From Opitutaceae bacterium (GTDB lineage Bacteria; Verrucomicrobiota; Verrucomicrobiia; Opitutales; Opitutaceae), in contig JAGYIG010000011.1 of the NCBI GenBank assembly GCA_018402455.1, positions 27,832-91,831 on the forward strand: a DNA stretch of 64,000 bases. Reading direction: 5' to 3'. A program made the position numbers and the translations under genes. Below, in pieces: positions 8,584 to 20,477 of this stretch. Within the stretch, counting starts at the first letter, position 1, and each line of letters opens with the position of its first letter. The notes under the pieces were generated by a model. The model did no database searches, was not told the DNA's origin, and saw only the letters and a program-made list of their open reading frames with translations.

Positions 8584-9285
8584 CTATGCGATTGGCGGAC
8601 TGGAAACGGGGGAAACCGATTTTAACAAAAATTCAACCCAGGCAAAATCGGTGGGGGTGGTGAGTTTGGGATTGGGTTCCGGGTTTTCCAGCAGGGCGAT
8701 GGGGTGGCGGAGCAATTCTACCGCCGCCGCATCATCGGTCAGCTTGATACCGCGATTGGCGACGCGATTGTAAGCTCTGACAATCAAGTCCCGGTCGAAG
8801 ACCTGGGGGGTCTCCATGGCCCAGAGTTTGTCGCGTTCCAAGGTCTTGAGTAGGCCGTCGTCCCGGTGGGCTTTGATCGTATCGGTGACCCGATGGGCGA
8901 GCACCACGGCGGATTCACGTCGAACAATCTTGAGGAGCCCAACCAAATGCTCGGCGCGGACCAACGGCCGGGCGCAGTCGTGAATGAACACGTGGCTCAC
9001 GTCAGCCGGCAGGGCATCGAGGGCGTGGGCGACGGAATATTGTCGCTCGGATCCTCCGGGCACAAACTGCGTGGGGGTGGGGGCCAGGGCCATCAGGTCA
9101 CGCATCTGTTTTTGGTCACGATAAACCACGACGTAGAGATCGGCCACTCCGCTGGTCACGAAGGCCGCCGCGCTGTAGGAGAACACGGGCTTACCGGCCA
9201 GGGGCGCCAACACTTTGTCCGGGACGGCATCTTTCATCCGGTGACCAGACCCGGCAGCAAGGAGAATGGCGGCGGTGCGAGACAT
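8584..9285 (-). CDS. ispD: 2-C-methyl-D-erythritol 4-phosphate cytidylyltransferase
   Basis: The 233-residue enzyme transfers CMP to methylerythritol phosphate. I use the ATG at 9285 (MSRTAAILLAAGSGHRM), since the frame extends upstream without family similarity. The nucleotide-binding loop LLAAGSGHRM is intact. HDCARPLV corresponds to the usual HDAARP motif, and PDK replaces the more common PKQ in the N-terminal loop. TDTIKAHRDD and the METPQVFDRDLI segment are as expected. ispF follows directly. Confidence 0.95.
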   Translation of the reverse strand: MSRTAAILLAAGSGHRMKDAVPDKVLAPLAGKPVFSYSAAAFVTSGVADLYVVVYRDQKQMRDLMALAPTPTQFVPGGSERQYSVAHALDALPADVSHVFIHDCARPLVRAEHLVGLLKIVRRESAVVLAHRVTDTIKAHRDDGLLKTLERDKLWAMETPQVFDRDLIVRAYNRVANRGIKLTDDAAAVELLRHPIALLENPEPNPKLTTPTDFAWVEFLLKSVSPVSSPPIA

Positions 9286-9484
9286 TGACGGATTAAAGCG
9301 CAAAAGCTGGAAACTGAAACCCGAAAAGTGGGAAAACCAACCCTGGGTTTGGAGCCGACCGCCGCGCAAGCGGCCGGCGGTTCGATTGCGCCCAACGTGA
9401 GCACAGGGATCGAGCGAGAGGGGGCCAGCTGATCGCCGGAGACCGGACCTATCCAAATCTCTTTTTATCGGTAACGATAAAAAA

Positions 9485-9558
9485 TGGAGGCGCGGGGCGG
9501 AATCGAACCGCCGATAGAGCTTTTGCAGAGCTCGGCCTTACCACTTGGCGACCGCGCC
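9485..9558 (-). tRNA. tRNA-Cys (anticodon GCA)
   Basis: On the minus strand the sequence starts GGCGCGGTCGCCAAGTGGTA and ends with the T-loop GGTTCGATTCC and acceptor CCGCGCC. The anticodon loop CTGCAAA, closed by GAGCT/AGCTC, gives anticodon GCA. Discriminator T and an encoded CCA end follow (9485-9488). All four arms pair. Length is 74 bases. Confidence 0.96.
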
Positions 9559-9644
9559 TTTAAACAGGAAGGCGGACGTTGCAAAGAATCGAGCGGTCGC
9601 GCAAGTCCCGAAAACAATTTAACCTCGGGGACCGCGGCCCTCGG

Positions 9645-11180
9645 TCAGGACGGGAAAGGTTTCCCGGGGAGGTTGGGGGTCGATTCGGTTGATCGCACCG
9701 GCGGCTGGGAGTCTCCCTTTTGGTAACTCATGGCGATGCTGAAGCGGAAGGTGGAACCTTGGCCGGGTTCGCTGTCCACCGAAATGGCTCCCCCCATCAA
9801 CTCACAGAGGCGCTTCGAAATGACCAAACCCAACCCCGTGCCGCCGCGGCGCCTCGTGCTGGAGGAATCCATTTGGTTGAAAGGTTTAAAAAGTTCTTTG
9901 ATCCGGTGCGCGGGAATCCCGATGCCGGTGTCGGCTACCTCGACAAACAGGCGCATCTGGCAGATTCCCTCCGCATCGATCTGAGCGTTGCGAGCGCAGG
10001 TCATCGTGACGTCGATCCGGCCGCGTTCGGTGAACTTCACCGCGTTGCCGATCATGTTTTTCATAACCTGTCGCAGTCGGGTTTGGTCGCCGTTCACAAT
10101 CACCGGCACGTTGGGATCGACTTTGATGTTAAAACCCAGGCCCGCTTTTTGGGTGATGGGGTTGAAATGGCTTTCAAGATCCGCCACACACTCTCGCAAC
10201 GCAAAGGGGGCGTCCTCGATTTGTAGTTGGCCGGCTTCCAGTCTTGAGACGTCGAGAATGTCGGCGATCAAACCCTCCAACGTGACGCCACTTTGGTGGA
10301 TATTTTGCACGTATTCGGTTTGATCGGGGGTCAATCCGGTTTCGCGTAACAGGCGGGAGAACCCCAGTACCGCATTGATGGGGGTGCGCACCTCATGACT
10401 CACCACGGTGAGGAACTCGCTCTTGGCGCGGTCGGCCGATTCGGCCGCTTCCTTCGCTTCGATCAACGCCGCTTCGGCTGCAATGCGGTCGCTGATGTCG
10501 TGTCCCACCGCTTGATACTCGAGAACTTTCCCACTGGCGGTTTTAATGGCCCGGTGCGTCCACTGGTAGGCTACGGGCTCTCGGGTGTGGGCCCCGGCCA
10601 GCTCACAGGTGAAGGAAGCGCGTTCGGGCAAATTGCCCTGAAAATCACGTTTGGGATAGCCTTGGTCGAATACCTTGAACCGCGAGCCGACGAGTTTGGT
10701 GCGTTTCTGGCCAAAGAAATGCGCGAACGAGGAATTGGCGAAGGTGAGGATGCCGTCCGCCCGATACCGGCAGATGAGATCGACCTGGTCCTCCACGATA
10801 CCCCGATAGCTTGCCTCCATTTTTTGCAGGCTTTGGGCCATCCGTTCAATTTGGCGAGCCACGCCGATGATTTCGTCTTGTTCGGCTTCGAACCCGTCCT
10901 GGGATTCGGCCTCGGAGGAGCCGATTTCCTGTTCAGCAAGGTCCGTCTGTTGACGCGCCTGTTGATTAATTTCACGAAGGCGGTCTATCAGGGTGCGGTC
11001 CCAGACGTAACCAGCGAGGACCAGCAGTATGGAACCGATGATGGCTAGGCCCAGGATCCAGTAAGTCATGCCGAGTCTCTCCCGCAGCTCGGCATCGCTG
11101 GCGAGCACCACGAGCGTGATGGCCAAGCTCAGCGTCAAGGCCAAGATCATGGCGGTCTTACGCTGAAATAGGGCGCCCAT
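9645..11180 (-). CDS. Membrane-bound PAS sensor histidine kinase
   Basis: A 511-residue kinase with two N-terminal membrane spans (about 11-27 and 41-60) and only a short loop between them. A charged coiled-coil segment (65-125) leads into a PAS domain (about 125-235). HisKA carries the H-box FLTVVSHEVRTPINAVLGF near residue 260. The ATPase domain has the N-box NMIGNAVKFTERG, G1 VADTGIGIP, and G2 GGTGLGLVISKRLCELMGG. There is no receiver domain and no adjacent response regulator, so it is an orphan kinase. With almost no periplasmic part, it probably senses a cytoplasmic or membrane signal through PAS. Confidence 0.92.
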   Translation of the reverse strand: MGALFQRKTAMILALTLSLAITLVVLASDAELRERLGMTYWILGLAIIGSILLVLAGYVWDRTLIDRLREINQQARQQTDLAEQEIGSSEAESQDGFEAEQDEIIGVARQIERMAQSLQKMEASYRGIVEDQVDLICRYRADGILTFANSSFAHFFGQKRTKLVGSRFKVFDQGYPKRDFQGNLPERASFTCELAGAHTREPVAYQWTHRAIKTASGKVLEYQAVGHDISDRIAAEAALIEAKEAAESADRAKSEFLTVVSHEVRTPINAVLGFSRLLRETGLTPDQTEYVQNIHQSGVTLEGLIADILDVSRLEAGQLQIEDAPFALRECVADLESHFNPITQKAGLGFNIKVDPNVPVIVNGDQTRLRQVMKNMIGNAVKFTERGRIDVTMTCARNAQIDAEGICQMRLFVEVADTGIGIPAHRIKELFKPFNQMDSSSTRRRGGTGLGLVISKRLCELMGGAISVDSEPGQGSTFRFSIAMSYQKGDSQPPVRSTESTPNLPGKPFPS

Positions 11181-11283
11181 AGGGAAAAACTGGTTCAGTC
11201 GATCGGTTTAGTCTATCGAAAACACCGGATGAGGTGCTGCTGATGTCGGTCATGAATTCGTTGAATTCGTGGGGGTTGCACGT

Positions 11284-12114
11284 CTAGCCGTAGCAGAAAA
11301 CCGGGTTGTGTTTTTTCTCTTGGGCCAGCGAGGTGATCGGACCATGGCCGGGAGCCAGTACCGTATCGCGAGGCAGGGTGAAGATTTTGCGGCGATTGTT
11401 AGCCAGTTGATCACGAAAATGGGTCGGGCTGCCTCCGACCGAGCAGGAAAAGAGGGAATCCCCGATCACCGCCAGCGGCCAGCTGAGGCCTTTGACGAAG
11501 TAGGTGGTTTGGCCAGCTGAATGCCCCGAAGTGACCAAGGTTTTAATGTCCATTGACCCGACATGAAAGTGCACCCCTTCGTCAAAATGCTGCGCGGATT
11601 CGAGGGTCAGCGGCTCCTCACGGTGGCTCCAAACCTCGGCTTCGGGGTGGGCGGAGACCAACTCGGGCAAGGCGGCGATGTGGTCCTCGTGGTTGTGGGT
11701 GATGAACACATATTTGAGTCGGAGACGGTCGCTGTTGATCACGTCCAGCATGCCGTCGACCGAGGACCCGGTGTCAAACGCCACCGCCTCGCGAGATTTT
11801 GCATCCCAGATCAGGTAGCTGTTAACCCGCATGTCTCCGAAGGCGGTATTAAAGGCGGCGAATCCGCGGGGGAAGACCGGGACCTCCGGATACCACGCAT
11901 GACGAGCTAAACTCTCCAGCGCCGGGGCATTGAGACCAAGATGCCGGGCTACCCTTCGAATCACCGGAGGGATGACCTCGCCGTTTTTGACTTTGTGTAA
12001 ATCCTCGAGCGAGATCTCGGCTCGGTTGGCGAGGGCTTCGTCGGAAACCTGCAGACCGCGTTGGACCTTGTTGATGACATCGTCGAAATTATCTTCGAGA
12101 GGAATGAGTGGCAT
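11284..12114 (-). CDS. Metallo-beta-lactamase-fold hydrolase with N-terminal HTH-like domain
   Basis: The 276-residue protein joins two modules. Residues 10-65 look like a small Xre-type helix-turn-helix (VSDEALANRAEISLEDLHKV then IRRVARHLGL). Residues 80-276 are a metallo-beta-lactamase fold. Its metal ligands appear in THNHEDH (139-145), TSGHSAGQTTYF, GDSLFSCSVGG and APGHGPIT, which resembles glyoxalase II-like hydrolases. HxHxDH is kept as HNHEDH. The fused N-terminal domain is unusual for a simple hydrolase. It lies downstream of icd, past that gene's terminator, so it is probably transcribed separately. Substrate is unknown. Confidence 0.82.
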   Translation of the reverse strand: MPLIPLEDNFDDVINKVQRGLQVSDEALANRAEISLEDLHKVKNGEVIPPVIRRVARHLGLNAPALESLARHAWYPEVPVFPRGFAAFNTAFGDMRVNSYLIWDAKSREAVAFDTGSSVDGMLDVINSDRLRLKYVFITHNHEDHIAALPELVSAHPEAEVWSHREEPLTLESAQHFDEGVHFHVGSMDIKTLVTSGHSAGQTTYFVKGLSWPLAVIGDSLFSCSVGGSPTHFRDQLANNRRKIFTLPRDTVLAPGHGPITSLAQEKKHNPVFCYG

Positions 12115-12180
12115 GGGAGAAAGGTGGGGAGGCGCTTGATCAGCGCAAGGGCCGGGTGGCGATCAACCGGGTCCGGAGCC

Positions 12181-12208
12181 AAAAAACCGCCGGGCCGGGC
12201 CGGCGGTT
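12181..12208 (-). terminator. Rho-independent terminator of icd
   Basis: On the minus strand, 24 bases after the icd stop, AACCGCCGG pairs with CCGGCGGTT around a short loop and is followed by a run of T. It sits between icd and the metallo-beta-lactamase gene, separating the two transcripts. Confidence 0.85.
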
Positions 12209-12231
12209 GAGGAGGAGGACCTCGGTGTGGC

Positions 12232-14475
<2,244 letters not shown>

Positions 14476-14645
14476 TCAGGTAAGGGAAGAGCCAAGAGAA
14501 GAGGTCGCTGGTCGGCAAGACTTGGCTGACCTTGACGACAGGATTCGAAGGTTAGACCCGACTTTTCTTCGAGCCGAAGCCGGCGGGGGTGGATTTTGAT
14601 GTATTCCTCGGGATCATTCGTTCCGAATACAAGAAACCCTTCCCC

Positions 14646-16172
14646 ATGAGCATTTACATCGGAATTGATTCTGGCACCCAATCCACCAAGGCCATCGCCC
14701 TGGATCTCGACAGTGGCAAAGTCGTCGCGGAGGCCCGCGCCCCACACCGGTTGATCTCCGGCCTGCCCGTCGGACATATGGAGCAGCACCCCGCGGAATG
14801 GGTGGCCGCACTGGACACCAGCATCGGCGCGGTGGCAGCCCAGATTGATCGCACGCGCGTCGTGGGCATTGGGGTGTCCGGCCAACAACACGGCTTTGTG
14901 CCGCTCGATAAAACGGGAGAGGTGATTCGTCCGGCCAAGCTTTGGTGTGATACCTCCACCATGGAGGAGTGCGCGATTTTGACCAAGAAGTTGGGTGGCG
15001 AAAAGGCAGTCATTCGCAAGGTGGGGTTGGCCATGTTGCCCGGTTTCACCGCGCCGAAGGTGCTCTGGCTGAAACGACACGAGCCCAAGAATTATCAACG
15101 CCTCCGGCATGTGCTGCTGCCGCACGATTATTTGAATTACTATCTCACGGGGAAATATTTCATGGAGCACGGCGACGCCTCGGGCACCGCACTGATGAAC
15201 GTGCGCACCCGCCGGTGGTCCCGTCCGGTGATCAACGCGATTGATCCGGCGTTGGCGGACTATCTTCCGCCGTTGAGCGCGTCTGATGCTCTGGTGGGGA
15301 CCTTGCGGGATGAGGTGGCCAAGAAGTATGGTTTCCGCGCCGACGTGGTGGTTTCGGCCGGTGGGGGCGACAATATGATGGGGGCGATTGGCACGGGCAA
15401 CGTGAAGGCCGGGGTGGTCACCGCAAGTTTTGGCACCAGTGGCACCATCTACGCCCATGCCGAATCGCCGGTGGTGGACCCGTCCGGCGAAATCGCCGCG
15501 TTCTGCGGATCGACTGGAGGGTGGATGCCGTTGCTGTGTACCATGAACGTGACCACGGTGACCGAGCAGGTGCGCTCCCTCTTCAACTATGACCACAGTG
15601 CCTTGGCCGATGCGGTGGCCGCGACCCCTGCCGGAGCGGATGGTTTGGTGATGCTGCCGTATCTTGAGGGAGAGCGAACCCCGAATGTCCCGACGGGATC
15701 GGGGGTTTATCTCGGACTGAACCAACAGACTTTAAAGCCCGGACACCTGGCCCGTGCGGCGATGGAGGGCGTGACACTCGGCATGAATTACGGATTGCAA
15801 CGTCTCGCCGGACTAGGAGTGAAGGCTCGGGAGATTCGGGTCACCGGGGGAGGGGCCAAATCACCCATTTGGCGACAAATTATGGCCGACGTATTTGGTG
15901 TCCCGGTAGTGGCCATGGTTGAAGATGAAGGGGCCGCTTTGGGGGGTGCCCTCCAAGCCGCTTGGGCCGTCGCTCGTCAGAGTCGACCCAATGCCAAGAT
16001 CAGCAAGCTTACTGAACGCATTGTGGCCAAAGACGAGAGCACCCGCGTCAAACCCAACAAGGCGAGGACGCGCCATTATCAGGAATTGCAGGCCGTGCAG
16101 AATGAACTCAGCGGCGCTCTTCGTCGCGTATTTCCCCTGCAACGCGCCCTGACAGCGACGACGGCGGGATAA
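14646..16172 (+). CDS. xylB: Xylulokinase
   Basis: This 508-residue FGGY carbohydrate kinase phosphorylates D-xylulose. I chose the ATG at 14646 (MSIYIGIDSGTQSTKAIALD) because the phosphate-binding loop follows directly. GVSGQQHGFVPLD, the LWCDTST motif (W and D contacting sugar), and the C-terminal ATP-binding VTGGGAKSPIWRQIMADV are typical of XylB. No xylA or xylose transporter adjoins it. A cluster of palindromic repeats begins 91 bases after the stop. Confidence 0.93.
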   Translation: MSIYIGIDSGTQSTKAIALDLDSGKVVAEARAPHRLISGLPVGHMEQHPAEWVAALDTSIGAVAAQIDRTRVVGIGVSGQQHGFVPLDKTGEVIRPAKLWCDTSTMEECAILTKKLGGEKAVIRKVGLAMLPGFTAPKVLWLKRHEPKNYQRLRHVLLPHDYLNYYLTGKYFMEHGDASGTALMNVRTRRWSRPVINAIDPALADYLPPLSASDALVGTLRDEVAKKYGFRADVVVSAGGGDNMMGAIGTGNVKAGVVTASFGTSGTIYAHAESPVVDPSGEIAAFCGSTGGWMPLLCTMNVTTVTEQVRSLFNYDHSALADAVAATPAGADGLVMLPYLEGERTPNVPTGSGVYLGLNQQTLKPGHLARAAMEGVTLGMNYGLQRLAGLGVKAREIRVTGGGAKSPIWRQIMADVFGVPVVAMVEDEGAALGGALQAAWAVARQSRPNAKISKLTERIVAKDESTRVKPNKARTRHYQELQAVQNELSGALRRVFPLQRALTATTAG

Positions 16173-16263
16173 CCGTAGGAAGGCCGGATAACAACCGGGG
16201 AAAGCGAAGCCGATCGGTGCGAAAGCTGTGGCCGGGGTCGCTGATCCCGGAGCGGTGCCGGGG

Positions 16264-16335
16264 GTAGGGGCGGCGCGTAACGCCGCCCGTTGCGGCGGAG
16301 TGGACCGGACAGGCTGAAACAAGCGAAGCCCCTAC
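16264..16335 (+). repeat. GTAGGGGC palindromic repeat, copy 1
   Basis: A 72-base element bounded by GTAGGGGC and its reverse complement GCCCCTAC. An inner hairpin (CGGCG/CGCCG) follows the left end. It shares GCGGAGTGG and ACAGGCTGAAAC with copies 2 and 3. It lies downstream of xylB. Confidence 0.85.
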
Positions 16336-16359
16336 GGCGTGACCGGAGCGGTGGAGTGG

Positions 16360-16440
16360 GTAGGGGCGGCGCTTGACGCCGCCTGCTGCGGTGGAGTGGC
16401 CGGATAGGCTGAAACGGGCTTCGTCAAGCCGGCCCCCTAC
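16360..16440 (+). repeat. GTAGGGGC palindromic repeat, copy 2
   Basis: An 81-base copy 24 bases after copy 1 with the same ends (GTAGGGGC ... CCCCCTAC). It adds GGCTTCGTCAAGC, which copy 1 lacks, and has one extra C in the right end. The inner hairpin is CGGCGCTTGACGCCG. Confidence 0.85.
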
Positions 16441-16459
16441 GGCGTGCGGAGCGGTGGGG

Positions 16460-16538
16460 GTAGGGCGGCGCTTGACGCCGCCCGCTGCGGTGGAGTGGCC
16501 GACAGGCTGAAACAGGCTTCGTCAAGCGAAGCCCCTAC
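16460..16538 (+). repeat. GTAGGGGC palindromic repeat, copy 3
   Basis: A 79-base copy whose left end has lost one G (GTAGGGC) and whose right end is GCCCCTAC. The right end provides the stop codon (read on the minus strand, TAG at 16535-16537) of the leftward PEP-CTERM gene. Confidence 0.85.
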
Positions 16539-19500
16539 GGCGTGCCGAGCTGCGGTGGCGTGGGTGGCGCAGGTAGGCGCTCGCGGCGTGGCCGGCGCAG
16601 GCGCCACAGCGCCAGGCCCAGGCCCATCAGGATCGCGCCGTAGCTCGAGGGTTCGGGTACGGTGATCTCGTTGATGCCAAAGTCTTCGGTCAGCCAGATG
16701 GTGTCCGTGGGATAAAATCCGGTGAAGGTGATCTGCGCGGTGTTCGCGTCGCGCTCGTCAATGGTCACTGCGCCCGAGCCGCCGGTGAAGGAGCCGGTGG
16801 TCCACAGGTCTTGGAAGGGGAGGCCCAGTTGTTGACCGTGATGGTCACCCCGGAGGCGATGGTCAGGGCGCCCAGGTTGAGCGTGTTCGCATCCACCGCG
16901 CCAAAGTCGATGACGGTGTTGCCCGTGACGTTGAGGGTGCCCAGGTCAAAGGTGCTGCCCCCGGAGAGGGCGAGGGGTGGTGCCGCTGGCGGTCAGCCCA
17001 GGGTGCCCCGGAAGTCAAAGTCGTTGGTGATGTTCAGGGTGTTGCTGGCGGTGAGCACGAGGGTGCCGGGAACCCGCGCCGTCGCCGCCGGAAATCGTGC
17101 CGCCGTTCATGGTGAGGATGCCGTCCACGTCGAGGGTGCCGGGTGCCCGGAGACGTTCAACTGGTCGAGGGTCTCGGTGAGGGCGCCGCCCATGGCGAAG
17201 GTGCCGCCGGATGTCTAGGTCCATCGCATCCAGGAGGATGTCGGAGGAGGCGAGGTGAGGGTGCCGGCGCTGACGTTGGTGGTGGAGATGTTTTTGGCCG
17301 AGCCGGAGAGGGTGAGGCCGCCGGCGCCTTGTTGGTTGGAGGGTCGAGTAGGTGTTGGTGCCGGTGAAGGGAAGCGCCGGCGCCGTCCACGCTGAGGGTG
17401 AGGCCGGAGCCGGTGATGGCGCCGGAGACGGTTAGGCCTCTGCGCCGCTGGCGGCGTTGATTCACGCTGGAGGCGAGGGTGACCGCGCCCGACCAGCTGT
17501 TGGTGCCGGCGAAGGCCTGAGGGCGCCGTCGGCGGAGATGCCGGAGCCGTTGAGGGTGAGCGCTTCGTTGGCGATGGCCACGCCGTCGAGTTGGAGTTGG
17601 GCGCCGGCATCGACGGTGGTGGAGCCGGCGGTGGCGCCGAGGCCCTGGTTGTTGTCCACGCGCACGATACCCGCGGAGATGTCGGCCTGGCCGGTGAAGG
17701 TGTTGGAGCCGGAGAGGATGAGCAGGCCGTCGCCGGTCTTATCGAAGCCGCCGTTTTGGATGCGTGCGTCGATGTCGAGGGTGGAGCCGGCGGCCACGTT
17801 GAGGGTCTTGGCTGCGTCGGCGTTGAAATCAAGGAGGCCGTCGATGGTGGCGGTCTGAGAGGTGTGGGTGCTGAAGATGTCGCCGGTGACAAAGAGGTTG
17901 TTGCCGGTGGCCGCGGCGGTCTGGGCGTTGATGAAGCCGCCGTCGAGGGTGATGTCCTGTACGTATTGGGTGTGGCCGCGGGTGTCGAAGGTGCCGTCGG
18001 CGTTGACGGTCAGGTTGACGTTGGCGCCGATCATGTTGTCGAAGTCGATGATGCCACCGGCGTCGTTGGTGCCCATGGTGAGGGTGGCGGAGCCGGCGGC
18101 GCCGATGCCATCCCCGACAGTGATGTTGTTGTTGATGAAGAAATCATCGAGGGGGCCCACGCCGGGGGCGTCGTTGTAAAGGTTGGCGAGGATGAGTTCA
18201 CCGTCATGGACGAAGGTTTCACCCGAAAAGACCGTGGCGCTGCTGGGGTTCACCGTTCCCTCTACAAGCAGGGTGCCGGATCCGGCTTTGATCAGGTCGC
18301 CGGTTCCGCTGTAGCCCGCGTAGAGGTTGGTGTCTCCCGCCCCATCGACGGTCAGGTCAAATCCGGCATTGTCGAACAGCTGGCTGGCGTAGTTGTTGTA
18401 GCCGGGACTGGTGCCGAGGCTGAGGGTGCCCGCATCCGATTGAAGGGTGGCATTGGCCGTGAGCTCGAAGTCGGCGGTGAGTTGATTGGCTCCCGCAATG
18501 TTTTGCATCGCACCCGCGCCCCCATTGCCGGTGCCCGCGAGCAGGACGTTGCCCTGGGCAAGGGTCACCCCACCATCGAGTCCAAGCGTGCCCCCGGAAT
18601 TGACGGTCGTATCATTGCTGCTCGCTCCCAGGGCGGAATTTGATGCCGCGATCAGGGTGGAACCGGCGTTGATGGTGGTATCGCCCGTGTAGGTGTTGCT
18701 GCCGGTGAGGGTCAACTGTCCACCGCTGGTGGTGACCGTTCCCGCACCGGAAATGTCCCCGGTCAGGGTGTTGGTTCCGGACGTGTTGGTTACGGTGCCG
18801 TTATTGGTGATCGTTTCCGCGACGGTAATGTTGCCCGTGAGAGCCAACGTGGCACCTCCATCCACGGAAGTGCCGGCGGCGGTGGTGCCCAGGGCGGTAT
18901 CCGAGGCGAGGGTGAGGGTGCCGCCTTCCACCGCCATGGTGCCGGAAAACGTGTTGTTGCCGGAGAGGGTCTGATTGCCGGTGCCCACCTTGGCAAAATC
19001 GCCGGTGCCACCGGAGGAGACGAAGTCCTCCAAGGTGCCCTCAAAGGTGGCCGAGCCGTTATCCACGCCGAAGGTGAGGCGATTTGGACCGGTAAAGCCG
19101 TGGAGAATTCGGCCCGCTCCCGTGAGTTCGTCCACCCGAATTTGCAGGCCGGCGCCGTTAAAAGTCGCCCCGGCTTCCACGTTCAAATCGGACAGGTTGT
19201 TGGTCCAGATGTCGTTTCCGCCATTAGCTCCTCGGAAAGTGCCTTCCCGCACATCGATCAATGCGCCGGATCCCAGAGCAAAGTCCGCCACCGCACTGTT
19301 CCAGAAAATCTCGCCGGAGCCCGTCTTGGCCAAAGTGCCGGTGCCGGTGAAGTTCGTGCTGGTCGCGTTGTCGCGGACGCCGCTGGCCACCTCCAGATTC
19401 AGGGTGGCTCCTGAACCGATGGCGATGTTGCCCGAAGCCATCTGTCCGGCCACCACGAGGGTGCCGGCATCAATGTTGGTGGTGCCGGTGTAGGTGTTGT

Positions 19501-20308
19501 CGCCTTCGAGCCTGAGCGTGTTGGTGCCCGTCTTGGTCAGATTGCTCGCGGTGCTGCTGCCGTTGGAAACGATCCCGGACACCACGGTGTCAGTGGCGCC
19601 ACCCATGGTGAGGGTTTGATTGGTGGCCGTGTTTGAGAGCTCAACATTGTTGATGGTGACGGCACCGTCGGAGTCGTTGAGAAAGGTGAAATTGCCGCCG
19701 AAGTTAACCAGCGCCCCTGATACGTCCACATCGCCCGTGCCGGCGAGCGTGAGCGTGTTTCGCAGGCGAATATTGTTGGTGGTGACCCCGCCATCGGAAT
19801 TTACGGTAAACGTGAGGTTACCGTTGATGCTGAAGCGATCCAGCAAGTCGACATTGCCGGTGCCATTGATCGTGAGATCGTGAACAATATTCAGATTGGT
19901 CGTAATGGAAACATCGCCGGTGAGGTCCCAGGTTTGGGCAGCACCGGTGCGGACAATGTTAAAGCTCTGGGTTTGGTCATCGGCGTTGGTGAGACCTCCG
20001 GAGCCGATGATTAAATTGTTGGTGCCAATCGTGAAGGCGTTGGCTGATGTGGCCGCCGCGAAAGTAATGCTATTGATCGGGCGGTTGGCCCCAAGGATGA
20101 CATTGAAGCTCCCAGCGGCGTTGTCGGCGTCAAACACGGCATCATCCCCGCTGCCCGGTGGCGTCCCCGTATCCCAATTTGATCCGGTGGCCCAGAGCCC
20201 GTCTGCCGCACTGCCATCCCAAGTCACTTGGCCATGCATCCATGGACTCCCGCCGATCAAGAACAACGCGAGTGTGCAGCCGAATGAACTTCGCCGGAAC
20301 CATAACAC
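16535..20308 (-). pseudogene. Autotransporter-repeat PEP-CTERM protein, frameshifted near the 3' end
   Basis: The first 948 residues (20308 down to about 17520) are one open frame: a signal peptide (LALFLIGGSPWMHGQ), then many autotransporter-associated beta-strand repeats of the form LTGSNTYTGDTTINAGSTL, so a long secreted beta-helical surface protein. Below 17520 the same repeat text jumps between frames several times (for example LTVSGAITGSGLTLSVDGAG near 17400, and LDVDGILTMNGGTISGGDGA near 17100). The last piece (16535-16768) ends in a PEP-CTERM sorting tail, VPEPSSYGAILMGLGLALW followed by Arg-rich residues. Without the indels this would be one protein of about 1200 residues, sorted by an exosortase not seen here. 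Gene decay or assembly error are both possible. Confidence 0.8.
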
Positions 20309-20477
20309 GTCGGAAATGTGTAGGGTGTAATCCTCATTTGCAAGTAATCAGCAACTGATGTGAATCGGGCCTATAATCCTATCGCAACGATCCAGCGATA
20401 AAGCTGAAGCTTGAGGCACCAGATGGCGGCCAACGCCCGATCAGGGGGCCCGGCTTGGGGAGGAAGGGGCGAGAACT

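Noticed and set aside
16264..16538. Possible CRISPR array
   Set aside because: Only three copies of 72-81 bases, separated by about 20-24 bases of related sequence, with inverted ends and no cas genes.
17591..18643. 350-codon plus-strand frame rich in Gly and Val
   Set aside because: It is the mirror of the repeat-rich autotransporter gene and reflects its biased codons.
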